Notes under the pieces: model-generated
Seen by the model: the letters and a program-made list of their open reading frames with translations, nothing else
Database searches by the model: none
Told to the model about the DNA's origin: nothing
Shown: one piece after another, positions 42,495 to 52,526 of the stretch
Numbering within the stretch: the stretch's first letter is position 1
Layout of the letters: each line of letters starts with the position of its first letter
NCBI RefSeq assembly: GCF_004340975.1
Contig: NZ_SLXA01000009.1
Span: 1-64,000, forward strand
Direction: 5' to 3'
Length of the DNA: 64,000 nucleotides
Origin: Frisingicoccus caecimuris
GTDB taxonomy: Bacteria > Bacillota > Clostridia > Lachnospirales > Lachnospiraceae
Program-made: the position numbers and the translations under genes

Positions 42495-43781
42495 TTACAT
42501 GTTTTCCAATAATTTGTCTATACTTACCAACTTCACACAGAGAATAAATAAGTCTGCCGCCAAACCCAGTTCATCCATTGAAGGGTATGTCGGTGCAATA
42601 CGAATATTACTGTCTTTCGGATCTTTGCCATACGGGAAAGTGGCTCCCGCACCTGTCATGATAACACCGGCCTCCTTTGCCTTGGCAACAATGGCTTTGG
42701 CACACCCCTCCAGGGAATCAAAACTTATAAAATAGCCGCCAATAGGACGGAGCCATTCACCAATGCCAAGTCCTCCGAGTTCCTTATCCAGTTTATCCAA
42801 AACCAACTCAAATTTCGGACGGATGATTGCCGCATGTTTCATCATATGTTCTCGCATTCCATCGATATTCTTAAAGAAACGCACATGTCGAAGCTGATTC
42901 AGCTTATCATGGCCAATCGTCTGTATCGACAACTGCTTTTTAATATCTTCCAGATTCGCCTGAGATGCTCCGAGGGCCGCCACACCAGAGCCCGGAAAGC
43001 TGACTTTAGAGGTAGAAACAAATTTATAAGCCAAATCCGGATTTCCGGCCTTACGGCATTCATCCAGAATTTCAAGAATCGTATCCTGTTTATCTGGATA
43101 CAAATGATGAATACAGTAGGCATTATCCCAATATAACCGAAAATCTTTCGCTGCTGGTTTCAAACGGGCAAAACGACGAATCGTCTCATCCGAATAACTG
43201 ATTCCCTGCGGATTGGAGTATTTCGGTACACACCAGATACCCTTGATAGCCTCATCTTCCGAAACAAGTTTCTCTACGATATCCATGTCCGGTCCTTCCG
43301 GTGTCATCGGAACATTGATCATTTCAATTCCAAAATACTCGGTAATTGCAAAATGTCTGTCATATCCCGGTACAGGACAAAGGAATTTCACCTTGTCAAG
43401 CTTACACCATGGTGTATTTCCCATGACACCGTGAGTCATTGAACGAGCTACTGTATCATACATAACATTCAAACTGGAATTTCCATAAACAATGATATCT
43501 TCCGCACGGCACTCCATCATAGATGCCATCAATTCCTTCGCCTCCGGCAAACCATCCAGATTTCCGTAATTTCGACAATCTAAACCATCCGCTGCGGTTA
43601 AATCTGCTCTGCTGTGAAAAACATCCATCATTCCCATGGATAAATCCATCTGTTCTGAAGATGGCTTACCTCTGGACATATCCAATTTCAATCCCCGGGC
43701 TTTAAAGTCATCATAAGCCTTTTCTAAATCGGATTTCAATGCTAAAAGTTCTTCCTTACTCATCTGACTGTAAGCTTTCAT
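42495..43781 (-). CDS. Aspartate aminotransferase, group Ic (PLP fold type I)
   Basis: 428-aa aminotransferase of the small Ic subclass, longer than classical AspC. The N-terminus has LDMSRGKPSSEQMDLS. YGNSSLNVMYDT binds PLP phosphate, and the Schiff-base Lys lies in STSKVSFPGSG. The C-terminal substrate Arg is likely in NIRIAPTYP. It makes aspartate or glutamate from their keto acids. It stands alone; a GC-rich hairpin at 42466-42486 may end its transcript. Confidence 0.88.
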   Translation of the reverse strand: MKAYSQMSKEELLALKSDLEKAYDDFKARGLKLDMSRGKPSSEQMDLSMGMMDVFHSRADLTAADGLDCRNYGNLDGLPEAKELMASMMECRAEDIIVYGNSSLNVMYDTVARSMTHGVMGNTPWCKLDKVKFLCPVPGYDRHFAITEYFGIEMINVPMTPEGPDMDIVEKLVSEDEAIKGIWCVPKYSNPQGISYSDETIRRFARLKPAAKDFRLYWDNAYCIHHLYPDKQDTILEILDECRKAGNPDLAYKFVSTSKVSFPGSGVAALGASQANLEDIKKQLSIQTIGHDKLNQLRHVRFFKNIDGMREHMMKHAAIIRPKFELVLDKLDKELGGLGIGEWLRPIGGYFISFDSLEGCAKAIVAKAKEAGVIMTGAGATFPYGKDPKDSNIRIAPTYPSMDELGLAADLFILCVKLVSIDKLLENM

Positions 43782-43831
43782 GTGTCATTATCCTCCCTGT
43801 CACTTTATCAATGTTAAATTATACACCAAAG

Positions 43832-45007
43832 TTAATTCATTGACAATACCTGCTTGAAACGAATCAAGGCATCTTTTAAAACACTTCTCGGACAGGCAAT
43901 ATTAATTCTCTGGAAATTCTCTCCTTCCTTTCCAAACATACTGCCGCCGTCCAGCCATAATTTAGCTTCATTCAATATTTTGTCATTCAATTCAACATCC
44001 GAATATCCAAGAGAACTGCAATCCAGCCAGATTAAGTATGTCCCCTCGGGTTCTATCAAATGGACCCCAGGCAACTCTTCCCGGACAAAAACTCGCACGA
44101 AATCAAGACTTTCCGTCAAATAAGCCTTTAAAGCATCCAGCCATGGACGGCCATATCGGTACGCTGCCTGAGCGGCATAGATTCCCATCATATTCGGACT
44201 CATATATCCTGTCCGGTTCAGAGCACTTATAAACCTTTTCCGCAGTTCCGGATTGACAATAAATATATTTGAAATCTGAAGTCCGGCCAGATTGAATGTT
44301 TTACTCGGCGCCGTACATATGACCGAATGTTCAGCAAATTTTTTCCCCAAAGAAGCATATACTGTATGTTCGTGTCCGCTATATGTGAAATCACAGTGAA
44401 TTTCGTCCGAAACCACAATAACACCATAAGTCTGGCATATTTCACCCATATGCATAAGTTCTTCCCGAGTCCACACTCTTCCCACTGGATTATGCGGACT
44501 GCACATAAGGAACAGCTTTACATTATTTTCTCGAATCTTATTTTCAAAATCATCAAAATCAATACTATATTTTCCATTATTATAGCAAAGAGAATTTCTT
44601 ATAACTTTCCGGCCATTTCGCTCAATAGATCGGGCAAATGGATAATATACTGGCGTTTGAATCAATACGGCGTCTCCCGGTTCTGTTAATCCACGAATTG
44701 TCGTGGAAATACCGAATACAACCCCAGGGACCCGTACCATCCATTTTTCTTCCGGCCGCCATCCAAAACCTTCCTCAAACCAGTCCGCCACAGCCTCATA
44801 ATAATCTTTCTTTGTATCTGTATATCCATAGACACCATGCTCCGCCGCCCGAACTAATGCCTCACGAACCTCCTTCGGAGACTGAAAATCCATGTCCGCT
44901 ACCCAGAGAGACATGACATCCTCCGGTTTATGAAATTCTTTCATAAAATCATATTTCAGACAATTGGTATTTTTCCGATCAACTACTTTGTCAAAATCAT
45001 AATTCAT
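43832..45007 (-). CDS. PatB/MalY-type C-S lyase (cystathionine beta-lyase-like aminotransferase)
   Basis: 391-aa PLP enzyme. The N-terminal LWVADMDFQSP and YGYTDTKKDYYEA are hallmarks of PatB/MalY. The active-site Lys is in APSKTFNLAGLQ. Such enzymes cleave cystathionine or cysteine conjugates to a thiol or sulfide, pyruvate and ammonia. The ATG at 45007 has GGGAGG 8 nt upstream; a longer frame would run into the Rnf terminator. It is a single gene 57 nt upstream of the terminator side of the Asp aminotransferase gene. Confidence 0.9.
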   Translation of the reverse strand: MNYDFDKVVDRKNTNCLKYDFMKEFHKPEDVMSLWVADMDFQSPKEVREALVRAAEHGVYGYTDTKKDYYEAVADWFEEGFGWRPEEKWMVRVPGVVFGISTTIRGLTEPGDAVLIQTPVYYPFARSIERNGRKVIRNSLCYNNGKYSIDFDDFENKIRENNVKLFLMCSPHNPVGRVWTREELMHMGEICQTYGVIVVSDEIHCDFTYSGHEHTVYASLGKKFAEHSVICTAPSKTFNLAGLQISNIFIVNPELRKRFISALNRTGYMSPNMMGIYAAQAAYRYGRPWLDALKAYLTESLDFVRVFVREELPGVHLIEPEGTYLIWLDCSSLGYSDVELNDKILNEAKLWLDGGSMFGKEGENFQRINIACPRSVLKDALIRFKQVLSMN

Positions 45008-45034
45008 CCTATCGTCCTCCCAAAACTTCAGAAG

Positions 45035-45077
45035 CAAAAAAGGGGATATCCCCATCTTACGATTTTGGATATCCCCT
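45035..45077 (-). terminator. Intrinsic terminator of the Rnf operon
   Basis: AGGGGATATCC (45041-45051) and GGATATCCCCT (45067-45077) form an 11-bp stem followed on the minus strand by six T, shortly after rnfB. Confidence 0.9.
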
Positions 45078-45093
45078 GCTGCTCAGTTTTTAA

Positions 45094-45861
45094 TTACTGA
45101 ATCGCATGTACCGGACAAACTTCTTTACAATGACCACAGTTTGTACACTTATCATAGTCAATTGTAGCATTAAAGTTTGTTACGGTGATAGCGCCGGCTT
45201 CACATTCTTTCTGGCACTTCATACAACCGATACAACCAACTTTACAAGTTTTTCTTGTTTCAGCACCTTTGTCTTTATTGACACAACGTACGTGCTGTGT
45301 AAATTTCAAAGGTTCGATAATAATAATGTGTTTTGGACAAGCTTTTGCACAAAGTCCACAACCTACACAGAGGTCTGTGTTTACAGTAGCAAGACCATTG
45401 CAGACTGTAATCGCATTTTCCGGGCAGACAGCGGCACAGTCGCCATGTCCGAGACAACCATACTGACATGCACTGTCTCCGCTCCACATCTGGCTGACAG
45501 CCTGACATGTATCAATACCCTTGTAATCCAGTTTCTGGCTAACAGAATCGCATGTACCAGCACACTGGATAATTGCAACTTTTTTCTCCATAGAACCGGC
45601 AGAAACACCTAAGATTTCTGCACATTCTGCTGCAACATCCGGGCCGCCCGGAGAACAGAGACCAACTTCAGCAGTACCGGCTGCCAGAGCTGCTGCATAA
45701 CCGGAACAACCAGCAAAACCGCAGGCACCACAGTTAGCACCTGGTAATACGCCTACAAGAGCTTCTTCTTTTTCATTTACCGGTACGGCAAATACGATAG
45801 AAGCTACGGAAAGAATCAGACCTGCAATAAGGCCGATTACTACAACAACAATTATTCCCAT
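45094..45861 (-). CDS. rnfB: Rnf complex subunit RnfB, iron-sulfur electron entry protein
   Basis: 255-aa subunit that takes electrons from ferredoxin. An N-terminal membrane anchor (about 3-25) is followed by the Cys motif [15 protein letters not shown] and ferredoxin-type clusters: [35 protein letters not shown] and [12 protein letters not shown], so several [4Fe-4S] clusters. This is the long clostridial form. It is last in the operon and sits 13 nt after rnfA. The complex couples ferredoxin oxidation with NAD+ reduction to outward Na+ or H+ pumping. Confidence 0.96.
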   Translation of the reverse strand: MGIIVVVVIGLIAGLILSVASIVFAVPVNEKEEALVGVLPGANCGACGFAGCSGYAAALAAGTAEVGLCSPGGPDVAAECAEILGVSAGSMEKKVAIIQCAGTCDSVSQKLDYKGIDTCQAVSQMWSGDSACQYGCLGHGDCAAVCPENAITVCNGLATVNTDLCVGCGLCAKACPKHIIIIEPLKFTQHVRCVNKDKGAETRKTCKVGCIGCMKCQKECEAGAITVTNFNATIDYDKCTNCGHCKEVCPVHAIQ

Positions 45862-45874
45862 GAGTAAATCCTCC

Positions 45875-46471
45875 TTAATTGAACAAGCCGTCTACTAATC
45901 CCTGGAATCCAAGGAAAGAACAAGCAACAATAGATGCAGCTACTAATACAATTGGAAGTCCCTGAAGGAATTTCGGAACATCACTGGTTTCCATACGGCC
46001 ACGAACGCCTGCAAAAATAGCCATAGCGAGCATGAAACCAAAACCGGCACCAACAGTATTTACAATAGATTCAACGAAGTTATAACCTTCATCAATATTT
46101 AACACAGTAACACCAAGTACAGCACAGTTTGTTGTGATCAGCGGAAGGTAGATACCGAGGGCTGAATAAAGAGATGGAACATATTTCTTTAAGAAAATTT
46201 CTACAAACTGTACCAATGCAGCGATGATCAAAATAAATACGATTGTCTGCAGATATCCTAAACCATTAGGGTCAAGAATAAATGTCTGAATCGGCCATGT
46301 AACTAATGTAGCCAGAGTCATAACGAAAATAACGGCCACACTCATACCAACGGCTGTATCCAGTTTTTTGGATACACCAAGGAATGGACAAATACCTAAG
46401 AATTTGGACAATACGAAGTTATTCGTAAGAATAGCTGCCAAAAAGATTGAAACTAAACCTGTAACTGACAT
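45875..46471 (-). CDS. rnfA: Rnf complex membrane subunit RnfA
   Basis: 198-aa membrane protein with six hydrophobic helices. Signature [18 protein letters not shown] near the N-terminus contains one of the two Cys residues that bind a membrane-buried iron-sulfur cluster. TNCAVLG carries the second. Its ATG overlaps the rnfE stop as TAATG. It pairs with RnfE as an inverted repeat pair in the ion channel. Confidence 0.96.
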   Translation of the reverse strand: MSVTGLVSIFLAAILTNNFVLSKFLGICPFLGVSKKLDTAVGMSVAVIFVMTLATLVTWPIQTFILDPNGLGYLQTIVFILIIAALVQFVEIFLKKYVPSLYSALGIYLPLITTNCAVLGVTVLNIDEGYNFVESIVNTVGAGFGFMLAMAIFAGVRGRMETSDVPKFLQGLPIVLVAASIVACSFLGFQGLVDGLFN

Positions 46472-47157
46472 TATTCACATCCTCCTTTCTCAGCCTGTCC
46501 GCAGCTTGCTGCTGCCGGACAACCAGCACAACCAAGTTTTGCCGGCTCTTTGCCCTTCTTCTCTGCAATCTTGTTTGCACAAGCCATTAACATGCCGAAT
46601 ACAAAGAAACCGCCTGGAGCAAGGATTAAGATCAACATTGGATCGACAGCCTTTGGAATGATCTGCATACCGAACCATGTTCCGGCGCCGATGATCTCAC
46701 GGATACTGCCCATGATCGTCAGGGCGATGGTGAAACCAAGCCCCATGCCAATACCATCGAGGATGGATGGAAGCACTGGGTTCTTACCTGCAAAACTTTC
46801 TGCTCTACCAAGGATGATACAGTTAACTACGATCAGAGGAAGGAAAATACCTAAGGCGCTGTCCAAAGCCGGCACAAACGCTTTTACAAGCATCTGCAGA
46901 ATGGATACGAATGCAGCGATGATCGTAATGTAAACCGGAATATGAATCTTATCCGGAATAATGTTTCTTAATAAAGAAATAAGAGCATTGGAGCAGATCA
47001 ATACAGCCGTTGCCGCAAGCCCCATACCTACGCCGTTAAACGCCATTGTTGTAACGGCCAATGTCGGACAGGTACCGATTACCAGACGTAATACAGGGTT
47101 TTCTTTAACAAAGCCGGCTGTAAAAACCTCCCATAAACTTTTCTGTTTTTTAGCCAT
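46471..47157 (-). CDS. rnfE: Rnf complex membrane subunit RnfE
   Basis: 228-aa membrane protein. The core resembles RnfA, with KENPVLRLVIGTCPTLA and VVNCIILGRAES. It has a Cys-rich C-terminal tail (CAGCPAAASCGQAEKGGCE) found in clostridial versions, which might bind a metal. It overlaps rnfG and rnfA by 1 nt each (TAATG), so translation is coupled. Confidence 0.96.
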   Translation of the reverse strand: MAKKQKSLWEVFTAGFVKENPVLRLVIGTCPTLAVTTMAFNGVGMGLAATAVLICSNALISLLRNIIPDKIHIPVYITIIAAFVSILQMLVKAFVPALDSALGIFLPLIVVNCIILGRAESFAGKNPVLPSILDGIGMGLGFTIALTIMGSIREIIGAGTWFGMQIIPKAVDPMLILILAPGGFFVFGMLMACANKIAEKKGKEPAKLGCAGCPAAASCGQAEKGGCE

Positions 47158-47729
47158 TAGTTTGCACCTCCTGTAATCTGCTGATAAGCTTCGATTGCAT
47201 AATTTACAGAGTTTGTAACAGCTCTGGAAGTAATTGTTGCACCGGAAATCGCATCAATCTGATTTTCAGCAGTTTTACCGGTTTTTGTTACTTCAAAAGT
47301 ATTTCCATCCGGAATAGCCATTACATACTGAGCTGTAAAGGATGGGTCGGACTGGGCTTTCATACCAAGACCAGGAGTTTCATTACAGTCTACAACTTTA
47401 ACACCTGTAATCTCACCGTCTGCTGAAATACCTGTCATAACACCGACAGCACCGCCGTAGCCTTTATAAGATGTATTGAAAACATAACCTGCTCCGTTAG
47501 CAGCAGCATAATATTCTACATCTCCTGTGGAAATAGAAACTGTTTCTGTAGAGAAGCTGTCTGCTTCAGGAAGTACTTCCATTTTAGCTTCATCAGCCGT
47601 CTGCTGATTTAAAACTGCAATTTTTTCTGCTGTCAGGCTGTTTGTACCTACAACAGCTGCTGTAAACACAAGACAAACACCCACTAAAACAGCGGTAGGC
47701 CCAATAATATCTTTCGGATTCATGTTCAT
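47157..47729 (-). CDS. rnfG: Rnf complex subunit RnfG, covalent flavoprotein
   Basis: 190-aa subunit with one N-terminal membrane helix (about 10-28) and an extracytoplasmic FMN domain. The ISGATITS motif near residues 161-168 carries the Thr (about T167) to which FMN is joined by ApbE. ETPGLGMKAQSDPSFTAQY is conserved in the family. Its stop overlaps rnfE and its start overlaps rnfD as TAATG. Confidence 0.96.
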   Translation of the reverse strand: MNMNPKDIIGPTAVLVGVCLVFTAAVVGTNSLTAEKIAVLNQQTADEAKMEVLPEADSFSTETVSISTGDVEYYAAANGAGYVFNTSYKGYGGAVGVMTGISADGEITGVKVVDCNETPGLGMKAQSDPSFTAQYVMAIPDGNTFEVTKTGKTAENQIDAISGATITSRAVTNSVNYAIEAYQQITGGAN

Positions 47730-48679
47730 TATTTGGAGGCCTCCTTTCCAACACCAAATGTCTTCGGAGTTGTAAGATTTTCAATATGTGGTGTCAGAAT
47801 GTTCATCAGCAGGATGGAGAAGGAAACACCTTCCGGAAGGGAACCAAACTGGCGAATCATAACTGTGATAATACCACATCCGATAGCATAAATAACTTTA
47901 CCTTTATTTGTAATAGGACTTGTAACATAGTCTGTTGCCATGAAGATCGCACCGAGGAAAAGACCGCCGGAGAGAATCTGCATAACCGGATCCTGTCCTA
48001 AAACTGCAGAGAATACAAATACTGTTGCAATATAGCAAACCGGAATTATCGGGCTGATAACTTTTTTAGCAACCAGATAAATACCACCGATCAACAGAGC
48101 AAGAATACATGTTTCACCAAGACAGCCTGCTCTATCTCCAAGGAACATCTGCATGTATGTAGGAAGTTCTGCTGTATTACCTGCAGAGATCAATGCCAAT
48201 GGTGTTGCTGTAGCTGTTGCATCTACAGCGCCTCTCCATGCAAATGGAGCAATCCAGGTTGTCATACGCAATGCAAAAGATGTCATTAAGATAATACGTG
48301 CTGTAATCGCCGGGTTTGCAAAGTTGTGACCAAGACCGCCAAACATCTGTTTAACCATAACGATAGCTACGACACCACCGATAGCTGCAATCCAGAATGG
48401 AAGTGTCGCCGGGTAGTTGAATGCCAAAAGCATACCTGTAACAACTGCACTGAGGTCGCCAATTGTCTGCTCGCGTTTCATAACCTTACGAGAAATATAC
48501 TCAGAAATAACACAGGCAGCCACAGTTACACATACAAGTGCTAATGCGCGTGGTCCGAAATAGAAAACTGATGCAATTAAAGCAGGAATCATTGCGATAA
48601 TAACATCAAGCATGATATTTTTAGTCTTCACCGTGCTGGAAATGTGCGGCGATGAAGAAACGATTAATTTACCATCCAT
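47729..48679 (-). CDS. rnfD: Rnf complex membrane subunit RnfD, covalent flavoprotein
   Basis: 316-aa membrane protein with about nine helices. GGLGHNFANPAITARI and DATATATPLALISAG form the region where the second FMN is attached to a Thr in the TATPL-like motif. ATDYVTSPITNKGKVIYAIG is characteristic. It begins 19 nt after rnfC. Part of the ion-pumping core. Confidence 0.95.
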   Translation of the reverse strand: MDGKLIVSSSPHISSTVKTKNIMLDVIIAMIPALIASVFYFGPRALALVCVTVAACVISEYISRKVMKREQTIGDLSAVVTGMLLAFNYPATLPFWIAAIGGVVAIVMVKQMFGGLGHNFANPAITARIILMTSFALRMTTWIAPFAWRGAVDATATATPLALISAGNTAELPTYMQMFLGDRAGCLGETCILALLIGGIYLVAKKVISPIIPVCYIATVFVFSAVLGQDPVMQILSGGLFLGAIFMATDYVTSPITNKGKVIYAIGCGIITVMIRQFGSLPEGVSFSILLMNILTPHIENLTTPKTFGVGKEASK

Positions 48680-48698
48680 TGTTTATTACACCTACTTT

Positions 48699-50051
48699 CT
48701 AATTGCTTGCATTTCTGACCAGGCCTTTGCCTAATCGGATGGACTGTACAAGTTTACGATTAGCCGGGCATACAAAGCTGCAGCATCCGCATTCCATACA
48801 GTTCATAATATTGAGTTTCTGTAATTCGTCTGTGTTTCCGATGTTTGTATATGCTTCCAGTTTTGTAGGCATAAGGTTCATCGGACAGGCATTGACACAA
48901 CGTCCGCAGCGGATACAAGCGGATGGTTCCGCAACTTCTGCGTCCTGTTTATCAAAAATCAAAATACCGTTGTTCTGTTTCAGAATCGGGAATTCGTCAG
49001 ACACCATAGCCTGTCCCATCATAGGACCACCAGAGATGATCTTAAATGGAGTACCCTTATAACCGCCGCAGAATTCGACAATATCTTTGATCGGTGTACC
49101 GATCGGGACACGTACGTTCTTAGGTTCGCTGATTGCAGAACCATCAACGGTCAGACGTTTTGTTGTCAACGGCATACCTGTTGCAACATAGTTTGCAAGA
49201 ACTGCGATGGATGTTACGTTCATAACAACACAGCCAACGTCGGACGGCAGTTTTCCCGGAGGTACCTGACGGCCTGTACACTGGTCAATTAAAACCTTCT
49301 CAGCACCCTGTGGGTAACGGGATGGTAAAGTCTCTACTTTGAAATTAATACCATCAATCTTAACCTGTGCAAGACGTTCTGTCATAAGTTTGATTGCTTC
49401 CGGTTTGTTGTCTTCGATACCGATCACGGCATTTTTAACATCCAGCAATTTGGCAACCATCTTCATACCTTCAACAATGTTTTCAGAATCTTCAAGGATT
49501 TCTCGAACGTCTGGTGTAAGGTATGGTTCACATTCTGCCGCGTTGATCAACAGGTAATCAATTGTAGCTTTAACTTCCGGCTTCGGACTAATCTTAATAT
49601 GAGTAGGGAAACCGGCACCACCAAGACCTACAAGACCAGAATCGTGAGCGGCTTTGATTAAATCTTCGTCACTGTTGATTACCGGTGGCTTGATGGCCGG
49701 ATCAACTGTCTGCTGTCCATCGCTTTCGATGATTACAGCCTGAGCTTTTGAACCGTTCTGCATCAAAATTGAATCAATTTTCTTAACCTTTCCTGACACA
49801 CTGGAATGAATTGGTGCGGAGAAAGGTGCAGTGCTGTCACCAACAATGGTACCGACAAACACTTCGTCGCCAACTTTAACGGTAGGCGTACAAGGTGCAC
49901 CGATATGCTGCTGCATAACCAGGGTGACCTGTGCAGGAACTGGCATGTCCACAGTCGCACAATCTTTTGTGTTTTTTCTGTGAGGCACGGCTGCTCCAGG
50001 GCTTTTTACAATTCCTAACTTACAAAGAAGTCCATTTGAATTTTTAGCCAT
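48699..50051 (-). CDS. rnfC: Rnf complex subunit RnfC, NADH/FMN and iron-sulfur protein
   Basis: 450-aa peripheral subunit where NAD+ is reduced. An N-terminal biotinyl/lipoyl-like domain (CTPTVKVGDEVFVGTIVG) is followed by the NAD/FMN-binding GLGGAGFPTHIK. Two 4Fe-4S motifs are in CIRCGRCVNACP and CMECGCCSFVCP. First gene of the operon; AGGAGG is 7 nt before the ATG. The leader holds GGGGGATACCCC, a short hairpin. The length fits the clostridial family. Confidence 0.96.
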   Translation of the reverse strand: MAKNSNGLLCKLGIVKSPGAAVPHRKNTKDCATVDMPVPAQVTLVMQQHIGAPCTPTVKVGDEVFVGTIVGDSTAPFSAPIHSSVSGKVKKIDSILMQNGSKAQAVIIESDGQQTVDPAIKPPVINSDEDLIKAAHDSGLVGLGGAGFPTHIKISPKPEVKATIDYLLINAAECEPYLTPDVREILEDSENIVEGMKMVAKLLDVKNAVIGIEDNKPEAIKLMTERLAQVKIDGINFKVETLPSRYPQGAEKVLIDQCTGRQVPPGKLPSDVGCVVMNVTSIAVLANYVATGMPLTTKRLTVDGSAISEPKNVRVPIGTPIKDIVEFCGGYKGTPFKIISGGPMMGQAMVSDEFPILKQNNGILIFDKQDAEVAEPSACIRCGRCVNACPMNLMPTKLEAYTNIGNTDELQKLNIMNCMECGCCSFVCPANRKLVQSIRLGKGLVRNASN

Positions 50052-50171
50052 TTGAATCCTCCTCTTTAAATTTAAACCTCGGGGTATCCCCCTCCGTTTA
50101 ATGATTTAATATATAATATACTAAATAGTCCCGAACCTCTATCCATTCTGACTATCTAGGTATATCCTTTT

Positions 50172-51239
50172 TCAGCCTTCATAAGGTTTTAAAGCGTATC
50201 CTTCCGCTTCGCCCTCAAAAGACAATAAATCTAAAATACTCTCATTATTATAATATACATTTCGCTGATTATCAACAAATATCGCCAAGACACCATATTT
50301 ATCCATCAAATCCATGCCTTCATCCAGGCCAAGGATAAAACCGGCTGTGGAAAGTGCATCACACAGGGTGCTGTTATCGGCTATAACGGTTACGGACATC
50401 AGACCACTGTCTGCCGGATATCCGGTCCGGGCATCCAGAATGTGATGGTAACGCACACCATCCTCTTCAAAATACCGCTCATAATCCCCCGATGTGGAAA
50501 TCGAAAGATCTGTCAGTGTCATGATACCAATCCGATCGTCCTGGCCGCCTCTCGGATCGCGTAACGCTACCCGGAATTTGCTGCCGTCCGGCTTTGTACC
50601 GAAAGTCAATATAGAACTTCCCGCAGACAAGATACCTGCAGACACTTCATCCCGGTCAATCTCTGCTGCAGCCTGCTCAATCGCATAACCTTTTCCAATG
50701 GCTCCAAGCTCGAATAAAAGATGCATATTGTCTGTTTTCAGTGTCCCATCCGACAGTGTAGCCGCCTGATAATCCACATTCTTTAAAGCATCTTCTATCT
50801 CTGCCTGGGATGGATGACGTTGATTCTCACCACCAATATCCCAGAGACCGGATACAGAAAGCACTGTCGGGTCAAAGGCCCCGCCGCTGTCCTGTGCGAC
50901 TTTCAAAGCCATCTGAAAGACTTCCTCTCTGTCATTGACAGAAACTTCATGCTGACGATTAAATACGCTGACAAGCGAATCTTCTTCCCGCCAGGAAATA
51001 TCCTGGTCCACATCATTCAGACACTGGCTGATCCTATCCAGATTTTCTTCCAGTTCTTCCCTGTTTCTTCCATATAAAGTAGACGTTATTGCCGTCCCCA
51101 TGGAAAAAGCCGTATCCTGAACATCTGCTGTCTCCTCAGTTGAAACTTTATTACATGAAATGAAAACCATTATTACCGACACCAGAAACACTGCCAGAAT
51201 AATCGTCTTTCCCGGATTACCTGAATGTATATCAATCAC
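50172..51239 (-). CDS. apbE: FAD:protein FMN transferase (ApbE)
   Basis: 355-aa exported lipoprotein-like enzyme that attaches FMN from FAD to Thr residues of RnfG and RnfD. The N-terminal helix ends in FISC, a poor lipobox. Conserved parts are FSMGTAITSTLYG, the FAD-binding LGAIGKGYAIEQA, and the YHHILDARTGYPAD and D-A-LSTA metal site. It is transcribed on the same strand, 120 nt ahead of rnfC, so it may be co-expressed with its substrates. Confidence 0.93.
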   Translation of the reverse strand: MIDIHSGNPGKTIILAVFLVSVIMVFISCNKVSTEETADVQDTAFSMGTAITSTLYGRNREELEENLDRISQCLNDVDQDISWREEDSLVSVFNRQHEVSVNDREEVFQMALKVAQDSGGAFDPTVLSVSGLWDIGGENQRHPSQAEIEDALKNVDYQAATLSDGTLKTDNMHLLFELGAIGKGYAIEQAAAEIDRDEVSAGILSAGSSILTFGTKPDGSKFRVALRDPRGGQDDRIGIMTLTDLSISTSGDYERYFEEDGVRYHHILDARTGYPADSGLMSVTVIADNSTLCDALSTAGFILGLDEGMDLMDKYGVLAIFVDNQRNVYYNNESILDLLSFEGEAEGYALKPYEG

Positions 51240-51375
51240 CTCAACTATTGCTCTCCATTCTGTTTTATTTTACACTGTTATCTTGTCTTTTTCAAGCAAC
51301 AACCCCTGTTTTTTCTCCGAACTTTTTTTTGTATTGAAAAAAATACAACTGATTTCATTCCCCATGGTTTTTCCA

Positions 51376-51405
51376 TTGACATTCTTATAAGCCGCGATGT
51401 AGAAT
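51376..51405 (+). promoter_or_regulatory. Promoter of the ABC importer operon
   Basis: TTGACA (51376-51381) and TAGAAT (51400-51405) with 18 nt between. The leader to the first gene is only about 33 nt, so no T-box or riboswitch fits. Confidence 0.7.
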
Positions 51406-51444
51406 AGCCTTTAGAACTTATCAACATACCAGGAGGAATATACT

Positions 51445-52503
51445 ATGAAAAAATCTTCATCTTTATTGAAACTGGCTCTTTGCACAGCCATCATCGCTTC
51501 GATGCTCGGCGGGTGTGGAAACAGTTCAAAAACCGAAACAACAGCCACTGCCGAATCTGCAGCAGAATCCAATGGAGAAACTTCTTCTAAAGCAGACAGC
51601 GCAGCCGGTTCTTATACAATCGGTATCTCTCAGCTGGCCGAACACGGTTCTTTGGACAACTGCCGTGAGGGCTTTATCAAAGGCCTTGCTGAAGAAGGCT
51701 TCATCGAAGGCGAAAATCTGACGATTGATTACCAGAATGCTCAGGGTGATACAGCCAATGCCAGTGTCATCGCTCAGAACTTTGTTTCAAAAAAATACAA
51801 TTTGGTTTGTGCCATTGCCACACCAAGCGCCATGGCCTGCTATAACGCTGCACAGGGTACAGATATTCCTACTATTTTTACTGCTGTATCCGATCCGGTT
51901 GCCGCCGAACTGGTAGAATCTCTCGAAGCTCCTGGCTCTAATTGTACAGGAACAAGCGACGCCCTTCCTGTGGAAGACCAGTTGAAAATGATTCGCGCTA
52001 TGATGCCGGAAGCAAAAACTATTGGTATCATGTACACAACAAGTGAAGTAAACTCCATAAGCACTCTGGAAACTTACAAAGAACTGGCGCCAAAATATGA
52101 TTTTGAAATTGTTGAGTCCGGCGTTTCTTCTTCATCAGATATTCCGATCGCTCTGGATGCTCTCATTACAAAAGTTGACTGTATTTCCAATATGACAGAT
52201 AACAATGTTGTCAACAATCTGGATACTGTTCTTGCGAAAGCCACAGAGGCTGGTATCCCTGTATTTGGTTCGGAAATAGAACAGGTTGTCAATGGATGTG
52301 CCGCTTCTATGGGTCTTGATTATGTGGAACTTGGCCGCCAGACGGGTAAAATGGCTGCCGCCGTATTAAAAGGCGAAGATGCTGCCACTATGCCGGTTCA
52401 GGTGATCAGCAGTGGTTCTCTCTACGTTAACAGTGAAGTTATGAGCCAGTTTAACCTTACGATTCCGGACGAATATAAAGACACTTATACCGAAGTAGAA
52501 TAA
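51445..52503 (+). CDS. ABC transporter substrate-binding lipoprotein (TrpX-like)
   Basis: 352-aa lipoprotein. A signal peptide with lipobox LGGC (Cys about 24) and a low-complexity Thr/Ser/Ala linker lead into a two-lobed binding domain of the ABC_sub_bind (PF04392) type: TIGISQLAEHGSLDNCREGF, TPSAMACYNAA, and GTSDALPVEDQLKM. Homologues of this class take up tryptophan or tyrosine in streptococci. Ligand here is inferred. Confidence 0.88.
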   Translation: MKKSSSLLKLALCTAIIASMLGGCGNSSKTETTATAESAAESNGETSSKADSAAGSYTIGISQLAEHGSLDNCREGFIKGLAEEGFIEGENLTIDYQNAQGDTANASVIAQNFVSKKYNLVCAIATPSAMACYNAAQGTDIPTIFTAVSDPVAAELVESLEAPGSNCTGTSDALPVEDQLKMIRAMMPEAKTIGIMYTTSEVNSISTLETYKELAPKYDFEIVESGVSSSSDIPIALDALITKVDCISNMTDNNVVNNLDTVLAKATEAGIPVFGSEIEQVVNGCAASMGLDYVELGRQTGKMAAAVLKGEDAATMPVQVISSGSLYVNSEVMSQFNLTIPDEYKDTYTEVE

Positions 52504-52526
52504 ATAGCATCAGGAGGAATTGAAAC

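Noticed and set aside
50090-50160. Possible promoter for rnfC in the AT-rich stretch
   Set aside because: Several TATATT-like -10 boxes exist, but no -35 at proper spacing stands out, so I did not call one.
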